Source: Apium graveolens (lineage: Eukaryota; Streptophyta; Magnoliopsida; Apiales; Apiaceae). From it: a stretch of 64,000 nt of DNA. The stretch covers positions 1-64,000 of the forward strand of contig NW_027418083.1 in the NCBI RefSeq assembly GCF_009905375.1, given 5' to 3'. This document shows positions 22,408 to 39,243 of the stretch, one piece after another. Position 1 is the stretch's first letter; each line of letters opens with the position of its first letter. The notes beneath the pieces were generated by a model. The model had not been told where the DNA came from and searched no databases. It saw nothing but the letters and a program-made list of their open reading frames with translations. A program made the position numbers and the translations under genes.

Positions 22408-23196
22408 ATCAAATTTTAAAAGTTCAAAAGAGCCTTAATTAGGTTATATCAGATGCCTTTATTGATTTGTTCAAGTTGATTAGTTTACAATATATAATAA
22501 GAGAGTGTTTCACTTAATTAAACTTGCCCTTTTGAACGGTCTAATACGCGTTGAACTATGATATCAAACAATACACAAGTACTACATTATCAAATTTAAA
22601 ACAAACTTAACCCAACAGTTGTTTTCATAAGCACCTTATAACTTGTTTGAACATCCTGATCTGTGAAGGAACTTTTTTTCTAAGCCGCAATTACTCTGTA
22701 TATTACTGTCTAATTTGGTAGACAACTCTGAAATATCTTCTATGTTATTGTTTTTAAGAAAATTAAATGTTGTAATTTCTAAAGATTCAATTCCGGGGAA
22801 ACCTGGTAAATAATATCAGATTCAGCCTCATAATATTTGTATTAATCTGTTCCTATTGTATTCATACTCTTTATAGGTTTTCTGAGTGGGCCTTCTTATT
22901 TATAGAGCTTCAACGTCAACTTAAAGTTTTCTTTAGAGGAAATATAAGATAAACCAGTTCTTTAGCCCTGTATGTTTGTTAAAACACAGTTCAAGTTTTG
23001 GTTCTTTTTTCGCTGAATAATGAGTGTGTGTACTGAACTTTATTTACGCTCTAAGAATATATGAGTGTAGGCAGGTACTTAATCGAAGATGTTATAAATA
23101 GTTGATCAGTAACATTATTACATGAGATATATTACGACCAACTTCATCACTACCTTAAGTAAACAAAGAAAGATCTCCTCTCCCTATGACCTTCAT
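22408..23196. other. Intergenic, convergent 3' ends
   Basis: This is the 3' flank shared by the blue copper gene (+) and the secreted-repeat gene (-). AT-rich words such as ataataagag near 22495 could serve polyadenylation. No further coding region is seen. Confidence 0.5.
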
Positions 23197-23860
23197 TTAA
23201 CTAAGGATTAGGCTAGGTGGCCAAGGATCAGGCTCTGAGACTGTATGTGGCACAGAGTCAATGGAGACATGACCAGGACTAGGTTCTTCCGAGGCAATAG
23301 AGACATGGCCAGGAGCAGGTTCTTCAGACGCAATGGTGACATAACCAGGACTAGCTTTAGGTGAAATAATCATGGGACTAGCTTTTGGAGGTGAAACAAT
23401 CATGGGACTTGCTTTCGGTACAACATGACTTGGTTTAGGCCAAGTAATCATGGGACTAGGTTTTGGAGGTGAAACAATCATGGGACTTGCTTTCGGTACA
23501 ACATGACTTGGTTTAGGCACAGAAGAAACAGAGACATCTCCGGGACTTTGTTTAGGCACGGAGGAAACAGATAAAACATCTTCAACACCTGAAATAGGCA
23601 CTGAATCAGAGCACTCTTCCGGACTTGCTTTAGCTACAGAGAAAAACAGACAAAAAAAAATCAGTACTTAATTAAGGCACATATGAAACATCATAAAATG
23701 CAGATTTTCAGACAAACTCACCACCTAACAACATGGAGTTAACCATCTTTGATGATTCTCCGATGGGACTCGCCACAAGTAGGCGTGCATGCCCCGTTGG
23801 GATTGTAGTGGTGCATAATGCCACTAGCATTAAACAGACAATCTTCATGTGAAACTTCAT
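23197..23860 (-). CDS. Small secreted Pro/Ser-rich repeat protein
   Basis: Two exons on the minus strand: 23860-23722 and 23633-23197. The 88-bp intron has gtgagt and ctgtag borders, phase 1. The product is 191 residues. Residues 1 to about 25 form a signal peptide (KIVCLMLVALC core, probable cleavage after GHA). The mature part lacks a known domain. It holds a 26-residue repeat, PKPSHVVPKASPMIVSPPK with its extension, present nearly twice. A 13-residue repeat follows, of the form PGHVSIASEEPS, present three times with variation. Many Ser-Pro pairs could be hydroxylated and glycosylated. There is one lone Cys near residue 53. It could be a wall protein or a multi-copy peptide precursor. I recognise no family; its function is unknown. 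Confidence 0.7.
23383..23518 (-). repeat. 58-bp perfect direct repeat, period 78 bp, in the secreted-protein exon
   Basis: The sequence from 23383 (ttttggaggtgaaacaatca and following) recurs identically from 23461, ending in gacttggtttaggc. The period is a multiple of three, so the protein repeat stays in frame. Perfect identity suggests recent expansion or local gene conversion. Confidence 0.8.
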
Positions 23861-23950
23861 TCTGATAATTCAAAAGCTAAACACTAATAACAGGAAGAAA
23901 AAAAACATACAAAATCAAGTGAAGTATGTTCCTAAACCCCTACAACCTCA

Positions 23951-23962
23951 CATATATATAGT
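23951..23962 (-). promoter_or_regulatory. TATA box of the secreted-repeat gene
   Basis: On the minus strand the sequence reads ctatatatatg, about 90 bp before the ATG at 23860. That leaves a leader of about 60 bp, which supports this start and direction. Confidence 0.6.
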
Positions 23963-24670
23963 GTCATTCGGGAAGTCTCATCAAACTGTTTGTTAAACGT
24001 TCTTGTCAAGAATTTTTAGTTTTGAGAATAATTCCTCATCTATTTGGAGTTGAGTAATTAATTTAAACAATTGATTTTTTAGTATTAGCAACAAAAATAG
24101 TAGTATCCTAACAAACCCAGTCTATCAAATCCCTAAGTGTACATTATGTGGGGGTAATTTTCATTTATTGGCATTATTATTAAAATATAAGACACTCTTC
24201 TCGTGACATTGGTTAATTGATATCAATGTGAAATAATTCCCATTAATTCGAAAATTTAACCAACTTTAATTAATATATTTTTTTTTTAAAATTAGGCCAG
24301 TAGGGGGCTATTTCTATATTTTAGTTTAGCGAAAAAAAGTGGGAATAAATATTATATTCGAAGAAAATAATTCACGAAATTTAGTGTCTAGCGCATATTC
24401 CTCAGAGAAAATAAGTTAGAAGCTTTTGTTTAACAATCATTATAAAATTTGATGATAAAATCATTTTTTCCCGCTAACTAAAAATGATGTTTAAATAGTA
24501 AGAAATCGATATTTCTCATATACTTATGATTCTCATGCCAACAAAATACATTTATGTTTATAACAGGAACAAGTTTCATGGCCATGGTAAAGATAAATAA
24601 GAACAAAAGAGGTTCACATTTCGGATGGGGTCATTATCCCATGCCAGTGACTATTCAACTACAATTACTA
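23963..24670. other. Intergenic, AT-rich
   Basis: Upstream region of the minus-strand secreted-repeat gene. No gene or defined repeat is seen. Confidence 0.4.
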
Positions 24671-24913
24671 CTCCCTCCTCCGTCCCCCTCAATTCTTTAC
24701 ATTGGAGAACGGGAACTCGACACGCACTTTAATGCTCTTATTAAATGTAGTTACATAATTATTTTTTAATTTTTTTTCTTCTAAATAAAAATATAATGTT
24801 CAAATTTTTATACAGAAAAAGAAAATTTTAAAAATAAATTACAGAAGTATAATTTATAATTGCCTTAAAATCATGTGAAAAAAACTGTAAAGAAATGAGA
24901 GGAACAGAGGTAG
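24671..24913. mobile_element. Stowaway-like MITE 1
   Basis: The inverted ends are CTCCCTCCTCCGTCC on the left and the complement of gaggaacagaggtag on the right, each next to TA (24669-24670 and 24914-24915). The 243-bp length, TA target and CTCCCTCCGTCC-type terminus fit the Stowaway (Tc1/mariner) class. The ends have diverged more than in MITE 2. Confidence 0.65.
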
Positions 24914-26017
24914 TACATTGCAGAAACAGATAATATCTTATAAAATTTGGAATTTTATTCTACGTAAGAAAGTGCCATTTAGGAAATATAAATAGAAAGA
25001 AATTGAAATAGAAATAGAATGGTAACATTTGTTGGCATCACAAATTTACCATACGATATTCATACAAAGGATATGAACCAATATACTACATACAATACGC
25101 ATTGCAGAAATTTACAAGGTAAGCATGGGAAATGCATGAATTGTTTTGAAATCATAATATACGCGACCAATACGACAGAACTGTTGAACTACGTTGGTCA
25201 GTGCAAGAAATGTAAAACAACTGTGGAACAGATAATATGCTGAAACATGCAAAAACATAACCGGGAAGTTACATGAAATGTGGGTGTTAAACAGATCACG
25301 CGATCCACCATGCAACAAGATAACATCGTATGTACTTGACCATTATCTAGCCTAGTAACATACGAGTTTCTCCAACAATTCACATCTGCCATTACCAAAT
25401 GATTTACTTGGTATGCAAAGATAATGAGAACAAACAGTTGTCCTCACCAAAAAGTTGCAACTACAGTAAAGGATTAATCTGGACAACAAACTATTGCAGA
25501 CAGCCAGACAGTCTATCACACAACCTACAAAATCCAATGTATTTACATGGTCATCTTAAATTGCATGAAGAATTAGAATACAAATAACACCTGGAGACTA
25601 TACTTATAGCCAGCCAAGTTAGCAATTTGCCTCAAAAAAATAAATAAAAGATAGCCCATAATATGTCTTCCAAAGGCATATTGTGCCTTTAACAAAAGGT
25701 CTACCAGTTATATGGATAATGGTTTGCAGCTGAACTGTTACAAAGCTTAGAAGTTGGCATCTTCATAGTACACTTTTAATATGGAGACTGGGAATTTCTG
25801 CAAAATGAGTAGGGTAAAATTAGTAAATTACTTTTAACTATCAATTAAATTACAACTGCCCAATTAAAATAGTGGAATGTCTAAAGGATCAAGAGAACCT
25901 AAAGCACATAAGTTAAATATACAGCCGACACTTATAAATTTCAAGGGAGAGATCAGGTAATAGACTCTCAGAAGTATCACTTGCACTTATTTTTATTCTA
26001 TGAGCATTTAGTATGTA
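24914..26017. other. Intergenic, nothing recognised
   Basis: Several short frames occur on both strands, but none shows a signal peptide, a domain or splice-linked extension. The region could include untranslated sequence of an unseen transcript. Confidence 0.35.
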
Positions 26018-26266
26018 CTCCCTTAGTCCCTTCCAATTATTTACATTTCTGAGGAAGTGTCCGGCACGCATTTTAAGGTGCATAAAAAGTATAGTTATGT
26101 AACTTATTTTTACAATTTTCTTTTTCTGAATAAAAGTTGAATGTTTTAATTTTTATTCAGAAAAACAAAATTGTAAAAAAATTAGAGAACTATACTTTAT
26201 ATGCACCTTAAAATGTGTGTCGGACACTCTCTAAAAAATGTAAACAATTGAAAGGGACGGAGGAAG
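26018..26266. mobile_element. Stowaway-like MITE 2
   Basis: A 249-bp, nearly perfect long palindrome. The left end CTCCCTTAGTCCCTTCC pairs with the right end ggaagggac-like text ending GGACGGAGGAAG. It continues through ttacattt, ggcacgcattttaaggtgca and the centre. TA dinucleotides flank both sides (26016-26017, 26267-26268). It has no coding capacity. Confidence 0.8.
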
Positions 26267-27220
26267 TATGTCCTAAAAATTGCTGCATGAAGACATAAGT
26301 GTGTAGCTATGCAAGTTCCTTATTCTTTTCTTTTTCTTAAGTTTTTTATAACCCAACATTGGTATACAGATCTTTGTTCATAACTACAATCATTTGCCTC
26401 TCACTGTTTTTTATCAACTTATGCACAAAGGAGAGCAAAACCGGTCACAATTAAATATGAGTGACCGCCAACTAGATTTTTATTAGCAAAAGGAAAAAAC
26501 TGGTCTACTTAACATTGATTTGCTGCATTTTAAAACACTCTAAAAATGCCACTAACTTCTAGCAGTACAGTGCCTTTACAAAAGCAATATAAAACATAAA
26601 ATAGAAAAACACTAAAATAACTATAAAGTTATTACACTATACACATTTAACATTAGATAATAATATACTTGACTTGCACAACCCCAGACAGACGTATCTA
26701 ATGCGGTCATACATGGTAGTAAATTCTATAACTATTACATAGGAAGTGGAGAATATATATGATCAAGAGACGAGAAGGGAGCTCAGATTCAGGGATTGGG
26801 TTTCCTCACATTACTATATTCACTCTCAATTGTCAGATTAATCTGTATGGTATTTTGTCAACATTTGTAATGTTTTATCTTTTTTAATGTGCAGTGCAGC
26901 ACATGGTAATTAAAATTAATTGGGGTGAGATGTGGTCACGTAGATAGATACACGATTGGCGTCAGATAAAAATTCACCAATCATCATAGTTGTTAAAACA
27001 AAAGCATTCTGTAATTGAAGGACCATATATCCTTATCATCCAGGAACACCAGTAGATGAATGAAACAAATTTTTGGAGTTTCTAATTAAAACTCCTAAAT
27101 CAATATTTTTCCCCTCTAAATCTAATGATATCTAATGCCAGGTAACGCAACAACAGGATGCAAGCTCAACCTGAGTCCATTCATTTCCATTATGAAGCAT
27201 ACACAGTGCTTATATAACTT
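26267..27220. other. Intergenic, nothing recognised
   Basis: AT-rich sequence downstream of the PP1 gene (which reads leftward). No coding exon or repeat with defined ends is seen. Confidence 0.35.
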
Positions 27221-28048
27221 GGGAGTCATTTGTTTAATCTGAATCCTGATTTCTGAATGATTAATATTTCTGAATTATTAATAATCTGAATACATGAAAA
27301 AGATCGTTTGGCAAAAAAAATTATGATTCTCTGAATGAGTGTATTTACTTCCATTCTTACATTTTAAGAAAATACAAGAATGCCTAATATATTACGTTGA
27401 TTATTTTAAGAGAAATTATCGAAAAAATTACTTTTTTGGAGTGTTTTTACGATTTTACAATCTTCTTAAAATATTCGAAATATACGTTTTACAACCAAAA
27501 ACAACAAGATGCACCTTCTTTTTTTAAGCTTTTTTTTTTAAAATAACTAAAGTTGTTTTGCATTGCATATAAGATTGCATTTGGTTGTACAGGTTGCATT
27601 TGATTGCAAAATCGAAATTTTGTATAAGAAATTTAAAAAATTATATTTTTGTAAAATGAAAAAAAAATCGCATGTTAAACAAAACCTCTTATTTTAAACA
27701 CATGAAGCACAAAGAAAAGCATAATACTTTATAGGAGTAATAATGAAAAATTAATAAAGAGATATAATAAATAAAAAAAAATAATGATGGAAATAATTAT
27801 TATTTATAAGCATACAGTTACATTTAAAAGTAACAAGAAAGTGTGCGAATATATGAAGTGATGTGACTGGAGCAATGTACTCGGCCATCTTAGCGCTTCA
27901 GAAATAAGTGTTTGTATGAGCGATTAAGATGATTATTAAGATTATTAATCATTAAGAATGAAATAAAGAAAGATCCAAATGATCTCAACAAGATAATAAG
28001 TCTGTTAAGAAGGATTAAGTAGCGTTAAGAAAAAAACAAATGACCCCT
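27221..28048. mobile_element. Possible MITE or small DNA transposon with TCATTTGTTT ends
   Basis: The left end gggagtcatttgttt and the right end aaacaaatgacccct are inverted copies of about 15 bp with mismatches. The interior is about 800 bp and AT-rich, with repeated ttaataatctgaat/gattaag words near both ends. No convincing target duplication is visible, so the boundaries and class are uncertain. Confidence 0.35.
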
Positions 28049-28279
28049 TACTCCTATTCCAAACTCACATGACTCTAAGAAGAACAGGCTATCGGATACA
28101 CAATAAAGATACAGGTATCGATAAACAATAAACACACGCATAAGCGCATACATACACGCAAACTCTTTATAAGAATAGGTTATTGGTTCTTAAAAAAGAC
28201 CAGAATTCAAAAATACTAGCTTGTAGTTGCATTAGTACAAATATACTTACCTCAACTACATGGGAGAAATCAACTGGCT

Positions 28280-32977
<4,698 letters not shown>

Positions 32978-34643
32978 GGATCTCTCTCCTCTCTCAATCG
33001 CTCCCAATCTCTCCCAATCTCTCTCAAGCTCTCTGAGCTTAGGGTTTCAAGAACACAAATAAACCCTAAAAGATGCAAAATTTACCACTTTTTAGGGATA
33101 AATAAGAGATGGGTATGCTTGGAATTTGATAAAGATTGAGATATGTGATGGGGTTTGTAAGGGATGGTGAAGAAAGGGGGGGGGGGCTGTAGGCGGAAGT
33201 GCCTATACAAATGTTGTGTGTATATATAAGTTTACAAGGGTTATTGTATGATGTATATTCATTAGGGTCGGTAAATTCGGTTGCCTCTCTCTTTCAGTTT
33301 TTTTTTACTTTTTTATCTTTTTTGTTTTGTACCTCCTTATGAATTTCATTTTGTTTTTTTTGCTAAATAATTTCATTGTGTATTTGTGTCTAATATCAGG
33401 GATTTGTTAATCAATATATCAGGTTCGGTTGGACAGACGAAAAAGGATGAAAAGATAAAACTGTCTCGAAATACATAATCAACGGGAGAAAAAATAAATT
33501 AATATAAGGGCAATTGTGTTTTTTTGACACTTTTTTGCTCCAAACATTAAAAACTTAGGCTCGATTTGGGATTCCTGTTAAAAATTGCTGTACTGTTAGA
33601 AAAAGTGCTGTTGTAAAAATTAGATGACTGTTCGGTAATTTTTTTTATACGTATATGTGTTGATGCAAAAAATTAAAAATAATGATATTTTTGGTAAGGT
33701 TTGATGGTGAAATCAGCATCTGCTTCTTACAACAGCTGAAAAACAGCTTTTTCTAAAAGTATGGGACTTGTTTTCTAGTAATACAACATCCCTATTAGAA
33801 TGATATAAGAGACTTAAAGTATAATTGTTTTAATTTTCGTTAATATTAATTAAAATTATAAAGTGGGTTGGTCTCATTTTAGCTTATGAGTGACGCATAC
33901 AAAAAGTTAAAAATAAAGATTAATTTTAAGTGGAAGGAGTAAAATTCTTTAGTCGAAATAAATTACGATTATTTTCAACCGGAGGGAGTTCGGCACCTTC
34001 TGTGCTTGTCAAGTCTTGTACAATTCAAGTTCTAAAACCAAGTGGTGTGCACCGTGGGGGGCGGCTTAGATGCAATGCAAATAAAGAAACCTCAAGGTGA
34101 ACCTTACATTCAATCCTAGCTATAGAAAATTAGAAATCTTGCATTCACTTTCAAGTATGCAAGTCAAGTTAGTTGCTGTATCAATTCAAAGGTATGCACA
34201 CTCATTTTCTCCAGCTCTTTAGCCTGTGGTGAAGGCTTTCAGTTCATCCTACCACCTCTTTAAGCACCATACAAGAAAAGCCCTCAATTGGTCCATAAAA
34301 ATGACTTCTATCATCTCCTTGAGGGCTTTCACTTTTATTTGATGAAGAATCATGCCATCTCAAAATATCCATGTTTTATGTCCGCAGGCAGTATCAAACA
34401 GAGTATCATATGAAAAAACATATGTAACAAAAAATCCACACAAGAGATTACTTCACAAGACTTCTTTGACTCCTTTCTACTTGTTAGTTGACAAAATAAC
34501 GGAAATATTCTACAGGTACATGCTATAAGATGAACAGAACTGGACATAAGTTTAAGCTCCACAAATACATGCTATAGGATGAAAAGAACTGGACAATAAG
34601 TTTAAGCTTCCCAACGATTCTGGAAACTCCTCTTTAGACCGAC
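32978..34643 (-). promoter_or_regulatory. PP1 5' leader, promoter and spacer to the RABA gene
   Basis: On the minus strand a TATA-like cttatatata lies at 33221-33230, about 245 bp before the ATG. The leader is GA-rich next to the ATG (ctctctcctctctc on plus, 32981-32995). A run of thirteen or so G residues sits at 33174-33187. Beyond 33300 the spacer is AT-rich. The cggagggagt at about 33980 resembles one end of a worn Stowaway element, but I see no partner. Confidence 0.5.
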
Positions 34644-36711
34644 TTACGTAGAACAACAGGCTCTCTTTGTGTTCCCAGAAGCATCGCCTACATTAATGGT
34701 GGTCCCTTGACCAGGAAGGGCAGTTGCTGCAGCTTCCTCGGCTGCCAATGCTTTCTTGCTTATGATATGGTATATCTCTGTTAAGATGGTCTGAAATGCC
34801 TTCTCAATATTGACTGCTTCCAGCGCTGATGTCTCCAGAAAAGAGAGGCCTTCCTTCTCAGCAAAATCTTGACCATCTTGCTCTGCAACAGACCTGAGAT
34901 GCTTCAAGTCAGACTTATTTCCCGCCATCATAATGACAATGTTTGAGTCGGCATGGTCTCTCAACTCACGGAGCCATCTCATGACATTTTCAAATGTCGG
35001 CCTCTTAGTGATGTCGTAGACAAGAAGAGCACCAACAGCTCCTCTGTAATAAGCACTAGTGATAGCTCGATACCTTTCCTGTCCTGCAGTGTCCCATATT
35101 TGTGCCTTCACGGTCTTTCCGTCTATCTGCATTCAAAAGCTTGTTAGGTCATACATCAACACTAAAAGTGTGTAATTTGACAAGTAAAACAAGATCAAGT
35201 AATCAGCAAACTGTATGTTGCTAACTTAGCAAGTAAAGCCTACCTTTCCTTTCGTCAAAAGTGTGTAATTTGACAACAGAAACAATCATCAAAGAAGTAA
35301 CAAAAATATGGCTATCCCCCAAAGATGCTCTAATGAAAGAAGTAAGAAAGATAACAGAAGAATCACTCTAATTAAGGTTTCACCTCTTATTTAGCCTTAG
35401 AAGGTTCCTGCAAACCGCATTAGATTTGAGTTAAAGTTAAAATGAAGACAGTATGTTCTTCACAATCCCAAGTCCGCTTGGTCACACGACATATAGATGA
35501 CCATCATTCTTTGTGTGTAATAATCATCTCAATTAAACGTCCTTCAGAGCAACAACTTAAAAAGCATAATTGACACCAATTCTCCAAACTTATTTCCACA
35601 ACATCTACAAAGAAATTAAAACCAACCAGAAAAGGGGGTTTGCCCCGCCCAATAACCTACTAAGTCATATTACATAAGTCATAAGTGTTCATATTTATAC
35701 ATAAATTAATTTATCTTCCTACCAATTATGTATGTAGATACGTGTCTTAACAAATCAACAACTTCATTTACGTTGCAACTAGCAACCAGTAAAAGTGATT
35801 CAAACCTGATTACGATTGACAAAACTATATCAAATTGCAAACAGCAGAACCGACCAGATAAACACTTTTGAAAACCACCAGATTTGACAAAATATACTAG
35901 CCCTGATAAAACAAACACCAGAATCGACAAAATAAACTAAATTTGAAAACACCAGAATCGACAAATTTACTAAATTTGAAAACAACAGAATCGACAAAAT
36001 ATGCTAGATTTGAAAACACCGATATCATACAAAATATGTAGTTTTGAGAACACGATAATCGACAAAATATACTAGATTTGCAAACACCAGAATCGACAAA
36101 TATGCTAGATTTGAAAACACCACAATCAGACAAATTATACGAACACCAGAATCGATAAAATACATTACATTTGAAAACACCACAATCAGACAGATTATAC
36201 CAAGATCAAACACCAAAATCGACAAAATAGATTACATTTGAAAACACAAAGATCAAAAAATTCAACAGTGCAGCATCCTCATGTATACACATCATGCCCC
36301 AACACAAACTCCACAAATCACTAATCTCAACACCATAAATCAACCGTGAGGCCTCAAAGTACCAATCAAGTACTTCAAATCACCACCACAAACTCAAACT
36401 ACAACGAATCATCAAATCACAATCACACTACTACAAATCATCACTTGACACTCTTAATACTAAATTAATTAGCATCCAAACAAACACAAACATAAATACC
36501 CACAAAATTCTTACATTAAACTTCAAGGGGACAAAAGAACACAAACCTGGAGAGTTCTAGTAGCAAACTCAACTCCAATAGTGGACTTGGATTCCAGACA
36601 AAACTCATTCCTCGTAAACCTCGACAAGATGTTAGATTTCCCAACACCAGAATCTCCAATCAACACAATCTTAAACAGATAATCATACTCATGATCCACT
36701 CTGCTCCCCAT
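34644..36711 (-). CDS. RABA2: RABA2-like (Rab11-type) small GTPase
   Basis: Two exons on the minus strand: 36711-36547 (55 codons) and 35126-34644 (160 codons plus stop). The intron falls in phase 0 after TRTLQ. The 215-residue product has GDSGVGKS (19-26), switch I with STIGVEF, WDTAGQE (66-72), NKSD (125-128) and ETSAL (153-157). It ends CCST, a double-Cys geranylgeranylation site. The [20 protein letters not shown] stretch is characteristic of the plant RABA1/RABA2 branch. Such proteins direct trafficking between the trans-Golgi/recycling endosome and the plasma membrane or cell plate. I chose ATG 36711 because family members begin a few residues before EYDYLFK; an upstream in-frame ATG at 36723 would add four residues. 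The paralogue letter is not determined. Confidence 0.92.
35127..36546 (-). other. RABA gene intron (1.4 kb)
   Basis: The borders are gtttgt and atgcag on the minus strand, at the position typical for plant RABA genes (after exon 1 ending in TLQ). It is AT-rich and contains a minisatellite at 35870-36245. Confidence 0.85.
35870..36245. repeat. Intronic minisatellite, ~34-bp unit
   Basis: About ten or eleven imperfect copies of a unit like aaaacaccagaatcgacaaa followed by atatactagatttg. Units vary by substitutions and small deletions. Several short minus-strand frames here are artefacts of the repeat. Confidence 0.75.
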
Positions 36712-37831
36712 CACCCTATACACACAGATCTAATCAACAACAACACATCAAAAACAATTTAAATATACTTATATATTAAAGATGAAAAACATTGACTTAC
36801 AGTAAGTACAGAATCGAAGCAACCGGGCCGGACTAAAATCACGGTTTAAGAAATGGGTATAAAACGGATTGTGGTATGTATGTGTGTATTCGCCGAATAG
36901 ATACAACACAAGTCGTACAGGAGTTAAGTTTATACTTACAAAGTGGTGTGTGTATTTCGTGTTTCTAAATGAATGTTGCCAGAGAATAAAAATGCTCGTT
37001 TAGATTTATTTAAGCTTCGATTTCCATTTTAAAGAGGGACGTGGGTGATTTAAATAAAGAAAAAAAAATACCGACCTAGCCACACTGTGCGTGTAATCGG
37101 TTTTGGATTTTTGGATTTGGTTTTAATATATAATCGAAATCGGGCAATTGATTTTTATTTTTAATTTTTTGATTTCAGTTCAAATTTAGACAATTCGAAT
37201 TTTATCGATTTCTTGCGATTCATGGAGTTTTTCAATTTTTTACTCGACCCTAATAGGGGTTGCAATATCGGTTTGGTTCGGGTTTGATAAAAACCAACAA
37301 TAAATCAAATTATATCAAAATCAAACCATTAAAAAATTATAAACAAAACCCAAATCGTCGACTTTCAGTTTGGCTCGGTTTTGAACTAAAACCCGATAAT
37401 TATATAGAAAATATCAAACCAAATACATAAAAAATAAATTTATTACCAAGTCTTTTTTTCAAAAATTAAAATATTCATAAATTATTGCAAACATATATAT
37501 ATTATTAAACTTAACATTAACATCAAATACTTTAATAATAGTCAGTAGTTGTTTATTAGTCATGCTTAATTATTTTAGTCGGATATCTTTCTTATTTTAC
37601 GTGTGTTTCATACCAGAAAATCTTCTACATCAAATATCTAACCAACTCGTGATCTATTCAAACTGTTTAATATTTAGTAATTCAATTAAATTTAGTTATC
37701 ATATAATCCGTTGTGACCCAAATCTTACATGTACTATATTTAGGTCCATATAAGTTTAGGGTCCAATCTTTTAGAAACCATGATTTATTGGGCTTTTAAG
37801 GTATACACAGTGATTTCTCGGAGGCATGGGC
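36712..37831. other. RABA 5' flank and AT-rich spacer up to element A2
   Basis: The RABA promoter lies in the first few hundred bases, but no convincing TATA box stands out. From about 37060 the text is low-complexity, with repeated ggttttggattt and ggttcggtttt words, probably worn MITE sequence. No gene is seen. Confidence 0.4.
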
Positions 37832-39192
37832 TGTTGTGCAAGACATGCCTGTACTTTAACAAAACTAAGATAATTTGTCAACCCCAAATAAGTTGTATTG
37901 TTATCTTAATTTGTATTTTGTACTTGTAAAACTTAAAATCTGTAAAAATGTCAAAGGACCAGACTGGAGTCTTTTTCTATAAACAGTGTCAAGTATAAGA
38001 ATTTCATCTGGAAGAAGATCAAGAAGATCATGCCTCAGAAGAATTATGAAAAAGTTTGGAGTTGAATAAATCTGTTTTAGGAAAAATATTCTAAGTCAAG
38101 ATCTCTACAAGCCACAGATTTAGTGTTATAGAGAAGTCATTCGAGAACTTCAGAATGACTTATAGAGAACTCAGGAAAGTTTATAGAGAACTCAGAGATA
38201 TCGACAAGCCAAATTGAAGACATGAAGATTTGAGATATCAACAAGTCATTTCCTCACAAGAGAACTCAGAGTTATCGACAAGTCAACATTCGTTAGAGAA
38301 CTCTGAGTTATCGATAAGTCAAATTCCATTAAAGAACTCAGAGATATCGATAAGTCAAAATTCACTAGAGAACTCTGAGATATCGACAAGTCAAGAAGCC
38401 ACTAAAGAACTCAGAGATATCGATAAGTCAAAGTGAAGATATGAAGACTAGAGATCTCATTAAGTCAAATTCTCTTATAGAGAACTGAGAGACCTCTACA
38501 GGCCAAATTAACTATAGAGTACTAGAGATCTCGATAAACCAATATACTTATCGAGATGTCAAGTTATCTATAGACCAAACTGGAGATCTCGAGGTAAAAT
38601 CTCGAAGTACAAAATTGTAGATCAGTTTAATATCCAAGATTAACAATCAACAAACAATCCAACCAGCTGAATTGATAAGTCTACAAAAAGCAGCTTGAAG
38701 GATGTGCAAGATCAATGGTGAAGATTAACTGACAAAGAAAGATCAAAGTAAACACAGGATGCTAAGCCAGAAATAGAAGATACACTTTTTCTAAAAATGA
38801 AAATGACAAGTGACAGTTTAGTAAAGTTAATAGCATGTCTTATTATACACTGTGTAAACCAGTAGCTAACCGAGTTATAAAGTTAACACTGGTCATTTGT
38901 TTAGAAGTAACAATTTAGAAAGAAAATCTTGTAACTCTCTCAAGAAGAAGCTAAGCTATTTATCAACAAAGAGCCTAAAAATTTTATAGCAAAATATTCT
39001 TAATTTTAATATAAAATTAAGTGAGTTTTGAAGATCTGTGTTATTTATTCTTGCAAGTTTAACTTCTACATGAACACATTTTCACTACACGATCTAATTT
39101 ACTTTGTTCAACCATTAAAGATTCAAGAAAAGCTTAAAAACAGTAAAACACATTCACCCCCCCCCCTCTTGTGTGTAATTCATTACCTAACA
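37832..39192 (+). repeat. A2 5' LTR
   Basis: A 1361-bp LTR, TGTTGTGCAAG...CATTACCTAACA, followed two bases later by the primer site. It contains the ~34-bp array at about 38150-38585 and a run of C residues near 39157-39166. Confidence 0.85.
38150..38585 (+). repeat. Array of a ~34-bp unit in A2 LTR
   Basis: About ten imperfect copies with the core gagaactcagagatatcg then ataagtca, alternating with gagttatcgacaagtca and agatctcgataa variants. It is colinear with the array at 1665-2075 in A1. Confidence 0.7.
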
Positions 39193-39194
39193 AG

Positions 39195-39206
39195 TGGTAT
39201 CAGAGC
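39195..39206 (+). other. A2 primer-binding site
   Basis: An intact tggtatcagagc, complementary to the 3' end of initiator-methionine tRNA. Confidence 0.85.
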
Positions 39207-39243
39207 AAAATATGAAAGTATACAGATTCAAGATCTTGGAAGA

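Noticed and set aside
24554..24769. 71-codon plus-strand open frame
   Set aside because: It runs through the end of Stowaway-like MITE 1 and shows no domain or signal peptide.
25019..25243. 74-codon frame with several Cys residues (CKKCK)
   Set aside because: No recognised family, promoter or splice partner, and competing frames on the other strand are equally long.
33556..33792. Possible MITE with gctgt/acagc ends upstream of PP1
   Set aside because: Inverted ends and a target duplication could not be placed convincingly.
35897..36225. Minus-strand repeat-protein-like frames in the RABA intron
   Set aside because: They are produced by the intronic minisatellite and are bounded by intron sequence.
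36709..36723. Upstream in-frame ATG for the RABA gene
   Set aside because: It would add MYRV, which is unlike family N-termini. The downstream ATG gives the usual length, though the upstream one is not excluded.
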